The notes under the pieces: model-generated
What the model was told of the DNA's origin: nothing
The model's input: the letters and a program-made list of their open reading frames with translations, nothing else
Databases searched by the model: none
From: Solen grandis
Lineage: Eukaryota > Mollusca > Bivalvia > Adapedonta > Solenidae
Direction of reading: 5' to 3'
DNA: 64,000 bases
Assembly: GCA_021229015.1 (NCBI GenBank)
Contig: CM037795.1
Coordinates: 209,648-273,647, forward strand
Shown: in pieces, positions 42,876 through 54,896 of the stretch
Layout of the letters: each line of letters starts with the position of its first letter
Position numbering within the stretch: the first letter of the stretch is position 1
Program-made: the position numbers and the translations under genes

Positions 42876-43690
42876 CTTGGTATTTTGCGAAACGGAACGG
42901 AACGAAACGAAACGGAACGAGGGGCACCATATAGGGGAAATTAAGAATTCAAATTTAAATTTGGAAAATCAATATAATCATAAAAGTAAATTATATGAAC
43001 TTTGTATAATCATAGTCGAATGATGTAAAATGCCCAATGAAACTCGTAATTCGCAAATTATTAACTTTTAGTCTTGTTCCGTTCCGTTTCGCAAAGTACC
43101 ATTACCCACACGGGTATTGGTATTTTGCGAAACGGAACGAAACAAAAATCAAAAAGGGTTAGATATATCAGTGAAAAGGAATAAAACCCTATCTTTAATT
43201 GGTAGTTAAAAGCATACCATTGATTAGAAATCGAACATGGGGGCCTCCGTGGTCGAGAGGGTAAAGTCGCTGACTTTAACACTCACTCAGCCCCTCACCG
43301 CGTGGGTTCGAATCCCAGCAGGGTCCTTCGGATTTTCGTGTGAGGAAGCCTTCCAGCTGGCTTGCGGTAGGTCGGTGGTTCTACCGGATGCCTCTGTGCA
43401 TTCGGGGTCTTCCTCCACCTGTAATTAGCTGGACGTCGCTATATGACTGAAATACTGTCGATGCGACGGTAAACTCAAATAGTCAAGTCAATTCAGAAAT
43501 CGAGCACATTAGTACATGTATATGAATCAGAGAGCAACCTTATATGATGTACCGGTCTGGATATATAGTCTTGTAAACTCACACGCAGCACGTTAAAAAA
43601 TGAAATAATATTCGTTTTGTTTCGTTCCGTTACGCAAATTACCATTACCCACACAGGTATTGGTACTTTGCGAAACGGAACGAAACGTGA
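42876..43690. repeat. GCGAAACGGAACGAAAC hairpin cluster
   Basis: A single arm lies at 42876-42920 (GCGAAACGGAACGGAACGAA). Two hairpins follow: 43073-43146 and about 43614-43688. In each, GTTCCGTTTCGCAAA or its variant is inverted against TTTGCGAAACGGAACGAAAC around TACCATTACCCACAC-GGTATTGGTA. SINE family B at 43238-43494 is inserted between them. Confidence 0.65.
43238..43494 (+). mobile_element. tRNA-derived SINE, family B, with target duplication
   Basis: Flanked by AGAAATCGAACA (43226-43237) and AGAAATCGAGCA (43495-43506). The head GGGGGCCTCCGTGGTCGAGA and the B box GGGTTCGAATCCCAG show a Leu/Ser-type tRNA origin with a long variable arm. The body matches the copy at 29478. Confidence 0.85.
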
Positions 43691-43844
43691 AAAAAAAATC
43701 ATTTGCATGAAATGTTTTTCAGAAATCAATATCTAATAATCGTTTATACTTGTATGTACAATAATGATCGCAAGGATTTGCCCTCATCAACACCATAACT
43801 GGTTTCTGGTACACTTTACTAAAGGGTAAAGTTTGTTATTTAAC

Positions 43845-44070
43845 GTGGCTAGTCGACGAAAGTCCCCGGCCCGCTTTGAACGAATGGAACAACTTTCTAG
43901 CCGTGCCCAAGGCAGGCTTCATATACCTCTCCAGCATCAAGTCTAGGCCGATACTGCTGGAAGCAATCACCGAGCACTGAACACTAGTCGTGATATCAGC
44001 TGCGGCCGGGAATCAAACCCGCATCGCTGGTGTTGTATTCCAACCGTATAACCACTGCGCTACTGACTAC
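43845..44070 (-). mobile_element. tRNA-derived SINE, family C
   Basis: On the minus strand the right end reads TAGCGCAGTGGTTATACGG (A box) and GCGGGTTTGATTCCCGGCC (B box). The body includes GATGCTGGAGAGGTATATGA. Different from families A and B. No target duplication was identified. Confidence 0.6.
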
Positions 44071-44384
44071 CTATATTTTAACATTGTACATACTCTCATA
44101 CTTTCATAGATACACGTACCTTCATAAATAACCTTGACATGCAATACTGCCGGGCATATTGAAAATATATATGTAGTTATCATTGCCGAGCCTTGACCCG
44201 CAAGTCGCCTTTCTACATGTATTTTATCAGATTATAAGAAAAAATAATGTTTGTGAAGAGAAGACTTTTTACATATTTCCGTGCATGTACATGCGTGTTT
44301 TGAAATACGATTATTCTTCTAACTACACTGACCGTTGTTGTTGTCAACATCTTAAATTACATAATACTATCGTTAAAAAAGGTT

Positions 44385-44640
44385 GCATCATCAGCAAATA
44401 AAGTTTGTTTAATTTCTTTACCATTAACAATAATTCCCTTTATATTTGAATTATATTCTATTTAATTGGATAGTATTTCAATTGCAATAACAAATAACAT
44501 TGACGATAAAGGACACCCTTGTCGGACACCCTTGTCTGACACCGTTATTGATACTAAAACTTTCTGACAAATGGCCATTATTTATTATTAAACTATTTAT
44601 ATCTGTCATTTCAGGTATATTTGTTTCTTTCATTAGTATC
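44385..44640 (-). pseudogene. LINE reverse transcriptase fragment
   Basis: The minus strand encodes GVRQGCPLSSMLFVIAIEIL, then after one TAA IEYNSNIKGIIVNGKEIKQT and LFADDATFF. These are the RQGCPLS block and the catalytic FADD box of a non-LTR RT. The wording differs from the Tx1-like copy at 5.1-6.3 kb (RQGDPIS, FADDTSLF), so it is another lineage. A short duplication (GGACACCCTTGTC-GGACACCCTTGTC) interrupts the frame near 44510-44535. Confidence 0.65.
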
Positions 44641-45327
44641 TGTTCATACAATTCAACACTGATATTGTGGCTTTAGTTTTTCTATAGTTTTACACGGGAG
44701 AAATTGGCGAGATTCTGTCGGTCAGATCTCTTCCGACCAAACGTGTTTTTGAATTCCGAACATTTTTAGGGCGATTCCTCAGGCAAGGGGGTGTTTTTTG
44801 TCCCTGTATTTCTTTATCCATCACTTTAACACAAAATAAGATCAATTTTATGAAAATCTATCAATAATCAAAGGAGTCACGGCAATTGAAACGACATAAT
44901 GTACGGTTTAAATGGAAAAAAGTTACCTAACTTCTTATTAACACCGGAGGTACTTCGTTCGTTACCCTAAGTGATTTAGAGACAAAAATGTTTAGAAGAA
45001 ATAAAAACTAAATAAATCAAATACATACCTGAATAAAACAATCAATTTCCTCCTTAATTCCTCATTAAATCACATTCATCCACATTAACAGACGTAAACA
45101 ATCGAGATTTACAACTGCAAGTATCATGGCAGACGCCATATTGGATTAAGGTCCTTCGATCGTGACGTCATCTTCATAAATGGAAAGCAAGGCCAATCGA
45201 CTATATTCTTTAGTTTAAAATACACAAAATATGTAGGTTAGGTGAAAATTAACATGTCAACATGAAGAAATAACTGGAAACAAGGTAAACATTTAAATTT
45301 TCCGTGTTCAGTGTTTTATTTTGTTAA
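44641..45327. other. Non-coding host DNA
   Basis: No gene could be supported here. Confidence 0.45.
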
Positions 45328-46661
45328 TTATTGTTCTGGCAGACAATGGTGGCAGAAAAATGTGTCACCTCTGCGCACCACCCTAACTGGAGTACAATAA
45401 ATCAGATGCACCCAGTGTTGACAGTTGTCACACTGAGCCCATTTAGTGAAGATGAGTGAAGTGCACTATCGTATCTCTGCAGGTTGGAATTTTTTGCATT
45501 TGCAGCAAAGCTCAGCTGGGTCAATATCTGAGTCCGTGTCACTTTCTGTGTCTGATGAAGCAAGATTAATTGCTGATGGCCCTGCTTTTTCTTTACTTAT
45601 AACTTTTGTCTTATTTCTAGTTTGCTTTCCTTTCTTTCCTGATTCAGACTTTTTCACATTCTTCCTGCAATTCTGGTTTGCCTCTGATTTATCATCAACC
45701 TTTCAACATCATATGACAGTTCCTTACCGGACACTATCTTGCTCATAGTCTTTCTTTCAATTGTTTTCTTTTCACCTTTTTCTTTCTTCAACTTAATCTC
45801 TTTCTCTAACAATAAATTTGCAAAACTGACAGCAGGATCTTGCTCATCAGGACAGTCACATGCTGCATGGGTGGGACTGGCATCAGAAGTTGACTTGGAA
45901 ACGCAGTCTGCCAGTATATCTTCACTAAAAATCTCAGCTGGCTTTAGGTATATGGAAGGTACTGCATCTGGGTTAAGGGGGTACACCCCTGTGCGCCTGA
46001 AACCTGACTGGACATTTTCAGCTGTTAATGCTTTTGAATATGCCTGACATGCAGTTGTGCAAATATATTCACGAGATATGGACTGAGCTGTTTCTCTCAT
46101 CAATTTGTGACATAATGTATTGTATACTTTCTCAAATGGACCGTAGCATGCAACATCCATGGGTTGTAACACGTGGCTAGTGTGAGCTGGCCGGATAAAT
46201 AAAATAATTCCCCTTTCTCTGGCCCATTGAGTCAGACCAAATGATACATGAGATTTGTGTCCATCCACAAGTAGGAGAACATGCTCCTCTTGACGTCCAG
46301 GAATAAATTTCAGGAAGTGATTTTCCAAATACTCACGGCAAATAACTCCGTTTGACCACCCTGTCTCACTTACAGCAGTACCATCAGTTCCATGGGGAGA
46401 ACCTTCAAGCAAGTCTGTGCGCATCCTTTTTCCAGGGAAAATGAAAAATGGTGGGATGGCAACACCACTTGCACTTCCTCCTCCGAAAATAGTGACGGTC
46501 TTGCCTCGGCCTGAGGTTACAGATTGTGGACAATATGCTGAATCAGCAACGACATGTGTTGGTATATGGTCAATTGAGATACCCTTTTCATCAACATTGA
46601 AGATGAGCTGGGGGTTGTTCTCCAGGTTATGTCTCCGTAAGGTGTCTTGTTGTTGAAATAC
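45328..46661 (-). pseudogene. pogo/Tigger-type DDE transposase with C-terminal PHD finger
   Basis: Open from 46661 down to 45654 on the minus strand. DDE_1 motifs: LIFNVDEKGISIDH (first Asp), LLLVDGHKSHVSFG (second Asp), and AHTSHVLQPMDVACYGPFEK (third Asp). A long Lys/Glu-rich linker follows. After a one-base shift near 45657 the next frame reads SAINLASSDTESDTDSD and ELCCKCKKFQPAEIR, then a TAG stop, then WAQCDNCQHWVHLIYC and GDTFFCHHC, ending at TAA 45328. The Cys/His spacing is that of a C4HC3 PHD finger. The N-terminal DNA-binding part is missing before an in-frame TGA (46662-46664). The transposase core is complete but the gene is dead. Confidence 0.8.
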
Positions 46662-46664
46662 TCA

Positions 46665-47494
46665 CCCCTGAAAACTAAAATAAAATGCGTTTTTCTCCAT
46701 CTTTCTACGGTAAAGTTTAGATTTTTTTATGAAATTTGAAACAGAATCATATAATGCATCTTTCTACCGTGATTTTTTTTCGAAAATCAAATTCATTTTT
46801 TTCATATTCACAGAAATTGTATATCAATGCTAGCTTAAATACAGATTATCTCTCCCACATGAAATAAAACTTGGAAACTTCCGGTGAAACATTTTTAGTT
46901 TTGATGCCTTCAAGGTGGCAAAGTTTCATAGAAATATAACCATCCAGTGACAAGATATGGAATATGGCATTAAATGTTTTACCAATGCCGAAAGAGATAC
47001 AGGTAGATTAGATAACGACCACGAGCATTCGCACATAATCTATCTAGGGGTCAGGCACGGGATTAGAGGAATCCAAATCCGCATGTTTGAAGACTCGTTC
47101 TAAAATGTATATTTTGCTAAATCAAGGGACCAAGCCTGTAGCTCGAATCATCGTCGTATTTCAAATAATCGTCCTATTGGAGATTGGCGTACCCATTATA
47201 CATAACTGAATGGAGAAGCAACAACAAATCGTCGCCTATTTCAATAATCGATAACTAAAATATATCTTTCACAAATCGTCAGGCTAACATAGCGATTGTT
47301 TTATAGTTTCCATTCACTTGATATTTTAGTCGATAAAATCAGTATAATTCAAGATTTATTTATTTTTTAAAAAAGATATAGCACAGTTATATATACTTAA
47401 GAATCTAACAAATCTGTGTTTAGTATAGCAAAACGAAAGTTGGTTGGTGAATTTGTGACTTTATTTAAAGTTTTATCTATACTCTAGAATAACG
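46665..47494. other. Non-coding DNA and upstream region of the PAN/lectin gene
   Basis: No gene seen. Just before ATG 47495 the sequence is AT-rich with TTATTTAAAG near 47460, a possible weak TATA element. Confidence 0.45.
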
Positions 47495-50400
47495 ATGTTC
47501 TTGACATTGTGTGTGATTTTGTTTTATTTTATTGTGACTTTGCCTGTAGCAAACATGTTATTTATTAAGAAACAGATTGTGTGGAATCCCGATCTGAAAA
47601 ACTTTCTCATCGATTCGTGCAAGACGAGGACCACTGTAAGCTGTGCGACGCTCTGTGAGAGAAAGGTTAGTAATGTCTGCGACTATGTCGCAGGTAACTT
47701 TAACAATATATATATTTTTTTGTAATCCGTGATACTGTTCCTTTTAACACTAGTTTGCAGAATCAATATTTCATTTTGGTTATGCAATTATTTGCTGTTT
47801 TTCTTATTAGTATTTACTTCATGTAATTTGAAAATATGAGAATATTATTAATAGCTGTCTTTTTTCAATTACAATTTCTGGTAATGTGGCTTCTTAAGAT
47901 TCAAAAGGAGAGCATACATAAATCGGTTAGATTTACTGCTAAGTTGCTAACTGCTTCGAAAGTGGGGTTGTAAGTTCGGTTTTCAGGAGTGTCAATTTTT
48001 ACATTCTGTTTTTCTCTTTGACCACTTTTCTTGAATCACTCAGATCAGATTTAAGGGAAAAAAAACGAATTTTATTTTTATAACTGTTTTGGTATTTATT
48101 GGAAAAATAATGCTCAATGATTAATTATTTTAGTAACAAATATGGTAACTGGTTTATTGATGTCTAAAAAATTCAAAACCAATGGATAAAAGTCCATTAA
48201 ATTTGGCTAGATCAGCAAAAACTTTTCGGTTAAACTTCGAAATATGGCCCCTAATTATGTAGAATTTAGCTGTTTTTTGAATAAGGCAACAATGGTAAAA
48301 CTACTACCTTAACAAAATTATATAACTGGATTTTTTATGCCCCCACCAAAAAATGGGGAGGGGGAATGCATATAGATTTGCCTTTGTTCGTCCGTCCGTC
48401 CTACTAGAGACTTGAAACTTCATGGATGTATTATTCAGGACATTAAATTGCGCACCTTGGTAATTTCACCGAACCGCCGTTGAAGTTTACAGAGTTATGG
48501 GCCTTTGTTTTTGAAAAAAAATGAAATGTTATGCTTGTGACGCATGTAACTCTGTAAGTATTTGTACTACAAACTTTAAACTGCATGGATATATTATTCA
48601 GGACATGAACATGCGCACCGGGGTATTTTCATCGAATCATCGTTGAAGATGATAGAGTTATGGGCCTTTGTCATTGAAAAATATGGAATTTTATGCTTGT
48701 GACGCTGAAAGTATTTACTTTACAGACTTTAAACTTCATGGATATATTATTCAGGACATGAACTTGTGCACCTGGGTATTTATACCGGATCACCTTGACA
48801 TTTACAGAACTATGGGCCTTTGTTTAGGAAAAATAGGAAAAATATGGAATTTTAATTTTATGGAGCCCATAACTCTAAAAGTATTTATATTACAAACTTG
48901 AAGCTTCATGGATATATTATTCAGGGCATACACTTGTTCTGTGGATTTGTTTGGCCAGTTTTCACTTAGATTAGCTTTCACATTTCACATTTCTCTTGGA
49001 AAACTAATTCCACTGCTTTGGCAGCAAATTTGTAATTAATTAGAACTTTTGAAAATGCCAAAAAAAAACCATGGGACAAAGCGACAGGTGGGGACATATG
49101 TGTCCTCTGGACACATTTCTATTTTTTATAGAAAACGATCAAGACAGAATGAAACAAATATTTACCGTATTCTATATTATACCATATTAATTTCATATTT
49201 TTGTCAGCATTTATTATAAAATAGACTAAAATGTTATTGCTGTGTTACTATAGCGTGTATTCGTTGCTTTTTCAATATTTTTTCATTGCTACATTTTCTA
49301 TTCGCATGGTAAAAACGCTCATTCGTATGGTGTTAAATGTTCATTTGTATTCTGTTTATTCACTCATACGCTACTTTTTCTATTCGTATGGTAAAAATTG
49401 CTCATTCGTATGGCATCAAATGTTCATTTCTATGCTGTAATTAGATTCTGGGAAATGAGTGACGTAAAAACAATTTATATGATCGGTTACATCACGCTAC
49501 GCTACTTTATCGAAAACTGGGTGTGTGTGGGGGGGGGGGGGGGGGTTGATAGGGGCTTGTTTAATATGTGGGCCCCTGCGGTCCTTTTGTTGTTGTCGTT
49601 GTATTGGAGTTTACCGTCGCTGCGATAGTATTTCAATCATATAGCGACGTCCAGCTATTTACAGGTGGAGGAAGACCCCGAGTACACAAAGGTACCCGGG
49701 TAAAACCACCGACCTACCGCAAGCCAGCTGGAAGGCATGAAAAAAATCGAAGTCCCTACCGGGATTCGAACCCACAGCGGTGAGGGGGCTGAGAGATTTG
49801 TAGTCCTCGACTGTAACCGCTCGGCCCCGGCGGCCCCGCAGTCCTTATGAAAAAAAGTGCTAGAAATGGAAATATATGGATTTTCAGTACTAGAAAAATG
49901 TTGTGCTAGCTGGATATCGACAAATTAGATGGATTTTAACTGTACCATTGAGAAATAAAGTTATTTTCTGTTCTGTTCTGTAGTATACATTTATCTTTTA
50001 AAATTAAAAACTGCTATGATGCATGAAAAATACCAGTGTGCATTGTCGTTGGTTTAAGTTCATTATATATATTATATATATATATATTTTTTCTTGTGAA
50101 CATAACGTTTTTAAAGAATTATGCAGCATGCCAGCTCCAGCAAATAGATGTTTTAATATTAAAAGAAAACTCTCTATGAGTAAAAACAATCAGATTTATT
50201 GAAGTTAATGAAAAGACAAAAACACTTAGCGGTAAAAGAGGTGATGAGAGTTTTGATTCAGAAATATGGCTTCCTGACCTAAATTAAAAAAAGATTTCCA
50301 GATACTAGTGGAACACAATGTACTTTGAATGCACCACAATTTGTTGAAGCATCTCAGAGATGGAATCTCAACAAATCTATGAACAATATCCCCGGTACTT

Positions 50401-53400
50401 CCGCCAAGGTACATTTCAACGAATATCAGCATTTGGTAATTTCCTACATAAACTCTTCCGGTGACATGTTTATTCTAGATAGTTTAAAGACAAACAGGAC
50501 ACTGAATAACTCCATTAAAATTCAACTCTCTCAAATATACTGTGATAACAATGCGTTTATACCTTAATGTCATTATTCCTGTAGTTCAACAACAAACTAA
50601 TATGTCAGACCGTGTGGTGAATTGTGGTGCAATTGCTTTCATAGTTGAACTTTGTTTCAATAATACGATGTCAGTATTAGATATAGAATTCCGGTGATGC
50701 GTCTACACCTTATTTCGCGCTTGGAAATGGGAAAATGATACCATTTCCCACAATTCACAGAATGCCCAAAATGCCATCTACAAACTGCAAAGTCGAATAG
50801 CTTCCCATACAATGCACATGTAAACTTCCAGACTGTACAGACGATTAAAAAAAATGTTCTAACAAAAATTCCCTGTGAAATGGTTCCATGGTATATGTAT
50901 AGTGGGACATAACAATGCTGAATGGGTCTTGTACATTTGTTTTAAGGAAAGAACTGTATAAGCTTAAAGCTTTCGTTCTAGCTACTCCTATCCCTTGGTT
51001 CTGTTTAATTACAGTGGTGCTAACGTATCAGTTGTCAAAAATAGCGTATATCGTTCGTATCGCATCGTATCGTAACGTATATATTACTCAATCGCATCGT
51101 AACGTATGGAATCGTATTCTATCGCATTCAATCGTATTAGGCATAATAAACGGGATTGTATCGCATCGCATCGTAATGCAACCGTATATCGGTAATCGTA
51201 TATCGTAAATCGCATAACGTATATCGTATTGAACCACCCAGTGGTTTAGGACAGTTTAAGTTACGGGACACCATCGATATTTCAGAAATAATTAATGTTC
51301 GTGTCTTTAAATTTAATATTTGCTTAAGTTTATTAATGGTGGATCATTAAATCACATTATGCAGTACATTTTTTTCATATTTTACCAATTGCAATAGTTA
51401 TATTTCTTTAACTTTATTATTTTATTCATGTGTTATGGCCTACGTGACTTTCAGGAGCAGACGCCATGCGATGTTATATAATTTGATGCACGTGTGAAAA
51501 GTACTATATCAGAGACGTAAATACCTTTAATATAGCTTCGTGACTATATCAGTATTTAAATTGGAATAATTTTAAAATATGTGTAATCGATATGTTTGAT
51601 CAATGTTTGCTTTATTAACCTGTCTAAAAACTAACAAATTAAAACTTACCTACTTATGCAAGATCGTCCGAAATGTTGCTTTCGTGTAATTATTTATTTC
51701 CCGGGACATTTTTTACTGCTGTATTTACTCGAATGCCCATTTTTCTTTATCATTTAATGAATTTGTGAACAAATGATAATTGTAATTTACGAATATAGTT
51801 TATTTATTTAATTATTTCCTATTTATTTAGGTTTCTCTATCTCTCTTTCATTACGCACACGCGCGCGCGCACACACACTTCCAAAAAAAAATGGATGAAT
51901 GAGTGCAAATTATGTTTCTTTTTCCCCCTTTTTCATCAGTACGGAGATAATCAAAATTCAGGTAGGTGGAGACTGAAAATCCAAACCGGAGCATTTTTTC
52001 CGATGATCGCGTAAATCCTAATACGTATATGATGTGTACAAGATGCATCGGTATTGCTTTGAGAACACGGAGCTCTAAGTACTAGTTCTACACAGGAACA
52101 TGTTTACAGTATATCGGTGCTATACCTCGGACACGTATATTTCGAAGAGCATTTTTGCGAAATTAGCATGGTTATCACACCCGAACTTAATTGTATCCAA
52201 CAACTGTCTCTTTCATATGGAAAAAAAAAACAATGATAAAACGGGACCACATTTTCGTGATATGCTTCACTGCTATGTCTTAATATTTAATATGATAAAC
52301 CAGGAATTATTGCAAGCCATGACAATAGAAAAATAAACATAAAACCTACATGGGAATGGAAGATTTGTTATAAAATAACTGATGTATTTTATTCCGTGAT
52401 AACACAGAGATCACTGACATGATAATAGTTAAAAGAAAATGATCTTGTTTCCATATTACTACAGTTCGCTAAAGATCTCATTTCCATATTATTACAGTTT
52501 GCTAGAGATATAATAGGTTAGAACATTTTCTTGCATATCCCTAATCTTTTATGTATAATTAAGTGAAAAACGTGTGTTTCGCAATACCGGAGGCGTGCAA
52601 TAAGTTCTTATCAGCAGGCACAGCATGTGTTTATTTTGACCGGATATGTCACCTTTATGTCTCGCCGCTGCCGGTATACCACCCCCAGAGGAGAAGACTT
52701 TTGACATGTACACAGAGTGAATGTTATTTCCGGTACTAAAAGATTACAATTTTTAGCAATAATTTGAAATTCTATTTTAAACACACCAATATTCATAGAA
52801 TAATGATAATAATAAAACTGTTTCCAATCTAGGTATGAGGCACAGAATATATTTCGAAGAGAGAAAAAAAATCTTAAATGTAAACGATGATGATGATGAT
52901 GATGATGATGATGATAATGATGATACATGTATCAAAAATACATTTGTAAGGGAGTGTGCGGCACACATGTGTGTGACTTATGGACTTATTTTTATATCAC
53001 AAATGAGCGAATCATAGGGTATTCTTTAAAATATTTTGATTGTTAAAACGGCGAGTAAAATACACAGATTTTAAATAGACCTTTTTTTTATTTGTTCTTC
53101 CGATTGAAACCTATTGTGTCTACAAATCAAAATCTCTGCAAATTAAAATGTGTCTCGAAACCACATACATGATAACATTAATGACCATTAGCTCAAAATA
53201 TAGGATGAGAGAGAGAGAGAGAGAGAGGAGGAGAGATGAATGCATATTTATGCGGAAGACACGGTGAATTAGTGCGGGGATGATACATATGCACACAATA
53301 TAAATGTTATATCATAAATACTTAATAAAATATTAAATACTTTACATTTAAATAATTTTACAATAATACTTGGTCAAAAAACATGGATACCATTACAAAA

Positions 53401-54865
53401 TATTGAAAGCCCAACACATGATGATATTTCCCTACTTAATAAGAGACAATTAGTTATATATCCTTTACATGTAGTAATGCATGTGTTAGACAATCTGGAA
53501 ACATGTCTGGAAAGGTGTGAAATAACTTTATACAGTAGATGAACTGGGTGTAGTCAAAATGAGATATAACCGATTTGGCAACTATTTTATTCTTGTACTC
53601 AATTAACGAAACAAATCATATTAAACTGTATACGCATGACGGCGTATGACATTTCTCACGAATACCCGGTTAAACGGCGGCCTCTTCACTCATGGCATCT
53701 TTTCGACAAAGATAGCTTTTCGACCCATGTTAATGTAAATGTATTTAATTGTTTAATTACCAAGGTCAATTTCCAACAACAATTCTTCGAGCTTAGGGCT
53801 TTTTAAAACAATAGCGGATTTTCCGAGTTTCTGGTTAAAGTATATGAAAACATATTTATATTAAATCTATACCTATGACAGTTACCTACTTGTAATATGT
53901 ACGAATATTCTAATCGGAAAATAGATACGGTGCTATTCTCCCACACTCACTCGCGTTCTTTTGATATTTGAAACATCCAATAAATTATATATACATTTAT
54001 TTTTGAAGGGTTAAATGCAAAGTTTGAAAAATGACCGAAGATATTGTTTTAATTAGCACAAATGCCAGCGTACTAGATATTAGATGATTACTGGTATCAT
54101 TTGTTTTGTTTTTTTTTAATGTGATTTATATCAAAACACATAATAACAAAGCATAATTAATACATTTTTTATGAGTCCTCATTAGGAAAAAAAATCAGTT
54201 TTTCATTACACGTGCTTAGGTTGTTATTGACGGAGACAACAGAGTCCGTAACATTTCTAGAGGAACCGCAAGTTAGTTTGTCCCCATTTCCTGTTTCCCG
54301 TTTTGTTTATTTCCGCTGTTTATTTCAGATGAAAACACGGCTTGTGATAAATATTGTTAAAAGCTTGGTTGATATTTCATATTTTTGAACTTATTGTAAA
54401 ATCTAGTTGTATACAATTGTAAAAAATGCCATTTATACCGTGCTTATCCTGTATCGTATATCGCATAACGTATATCGCAGATTAATCGTATATCGTATGG
54501 TATCAGACAAAGAACGCATCGCATCGCATCGTAACGAATCGTAAAGGTAAATCAGACCTGCTATCGCACATCGCAGATCGCAGATCGTATATCGCATATC
54601 GTATATCGTCCGTATTTCTATCGTATTCCAATCGTATTTTTGACAACTGATACGTTAGCACCACTGTACTTAAATATTTGATGCACGAATTATATGTAAA
54701 TGAATATTTGTAAACTAATCACTTTTTGTTTATATTTATTGCTGGAAAAACATACATCTCATTAAATATTATTGTTTTCTATATCGAGGGGTGAGAGCGA
54801 AACTATGCTAAGTGCTTATGTATTTATATGCACTTAGCATAGTTTCGCTTTTACCCTCGATATAC

Positions 54866-54896
<31 letters not shown>

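Larger units (their letters stand above)
51012..54666. mobile_element. TA-flanked 3.65-kb DNA transposon with subterminal word arrays
   Basis: Terminal inverted repeats of 31 bp are identical: CAGTGGTGCTAACGTATCAG then TTGTCAAAAAT at 51012-51042, and its reverse complement ending at 54666. TA lies on both sides (51010-51011 and 54667-54668). CAGTG ends with TA targets indicate the Tc1/mariner group in the broad sense. Inside each end is an array of ATCGTAT/ATCGCAT words (51043-51235 and 54450-54640). The interior has no transposase motif, so it is non-autonomous, unusually long for one, and carries GAT and GA microsatellites. Confidence 0.8.

Noticed and set aside
43238..43325. Functional tRNA gene (Leu/Ser type)
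   Set aside because: A and B boxes are present, but it is continuous with a SINE body and flanked by a target duplication of the whole unit.
52835..53017. Poly-Asp protein
   Set aside because: Product of a (GAT)n microsatellite inside a transposon.
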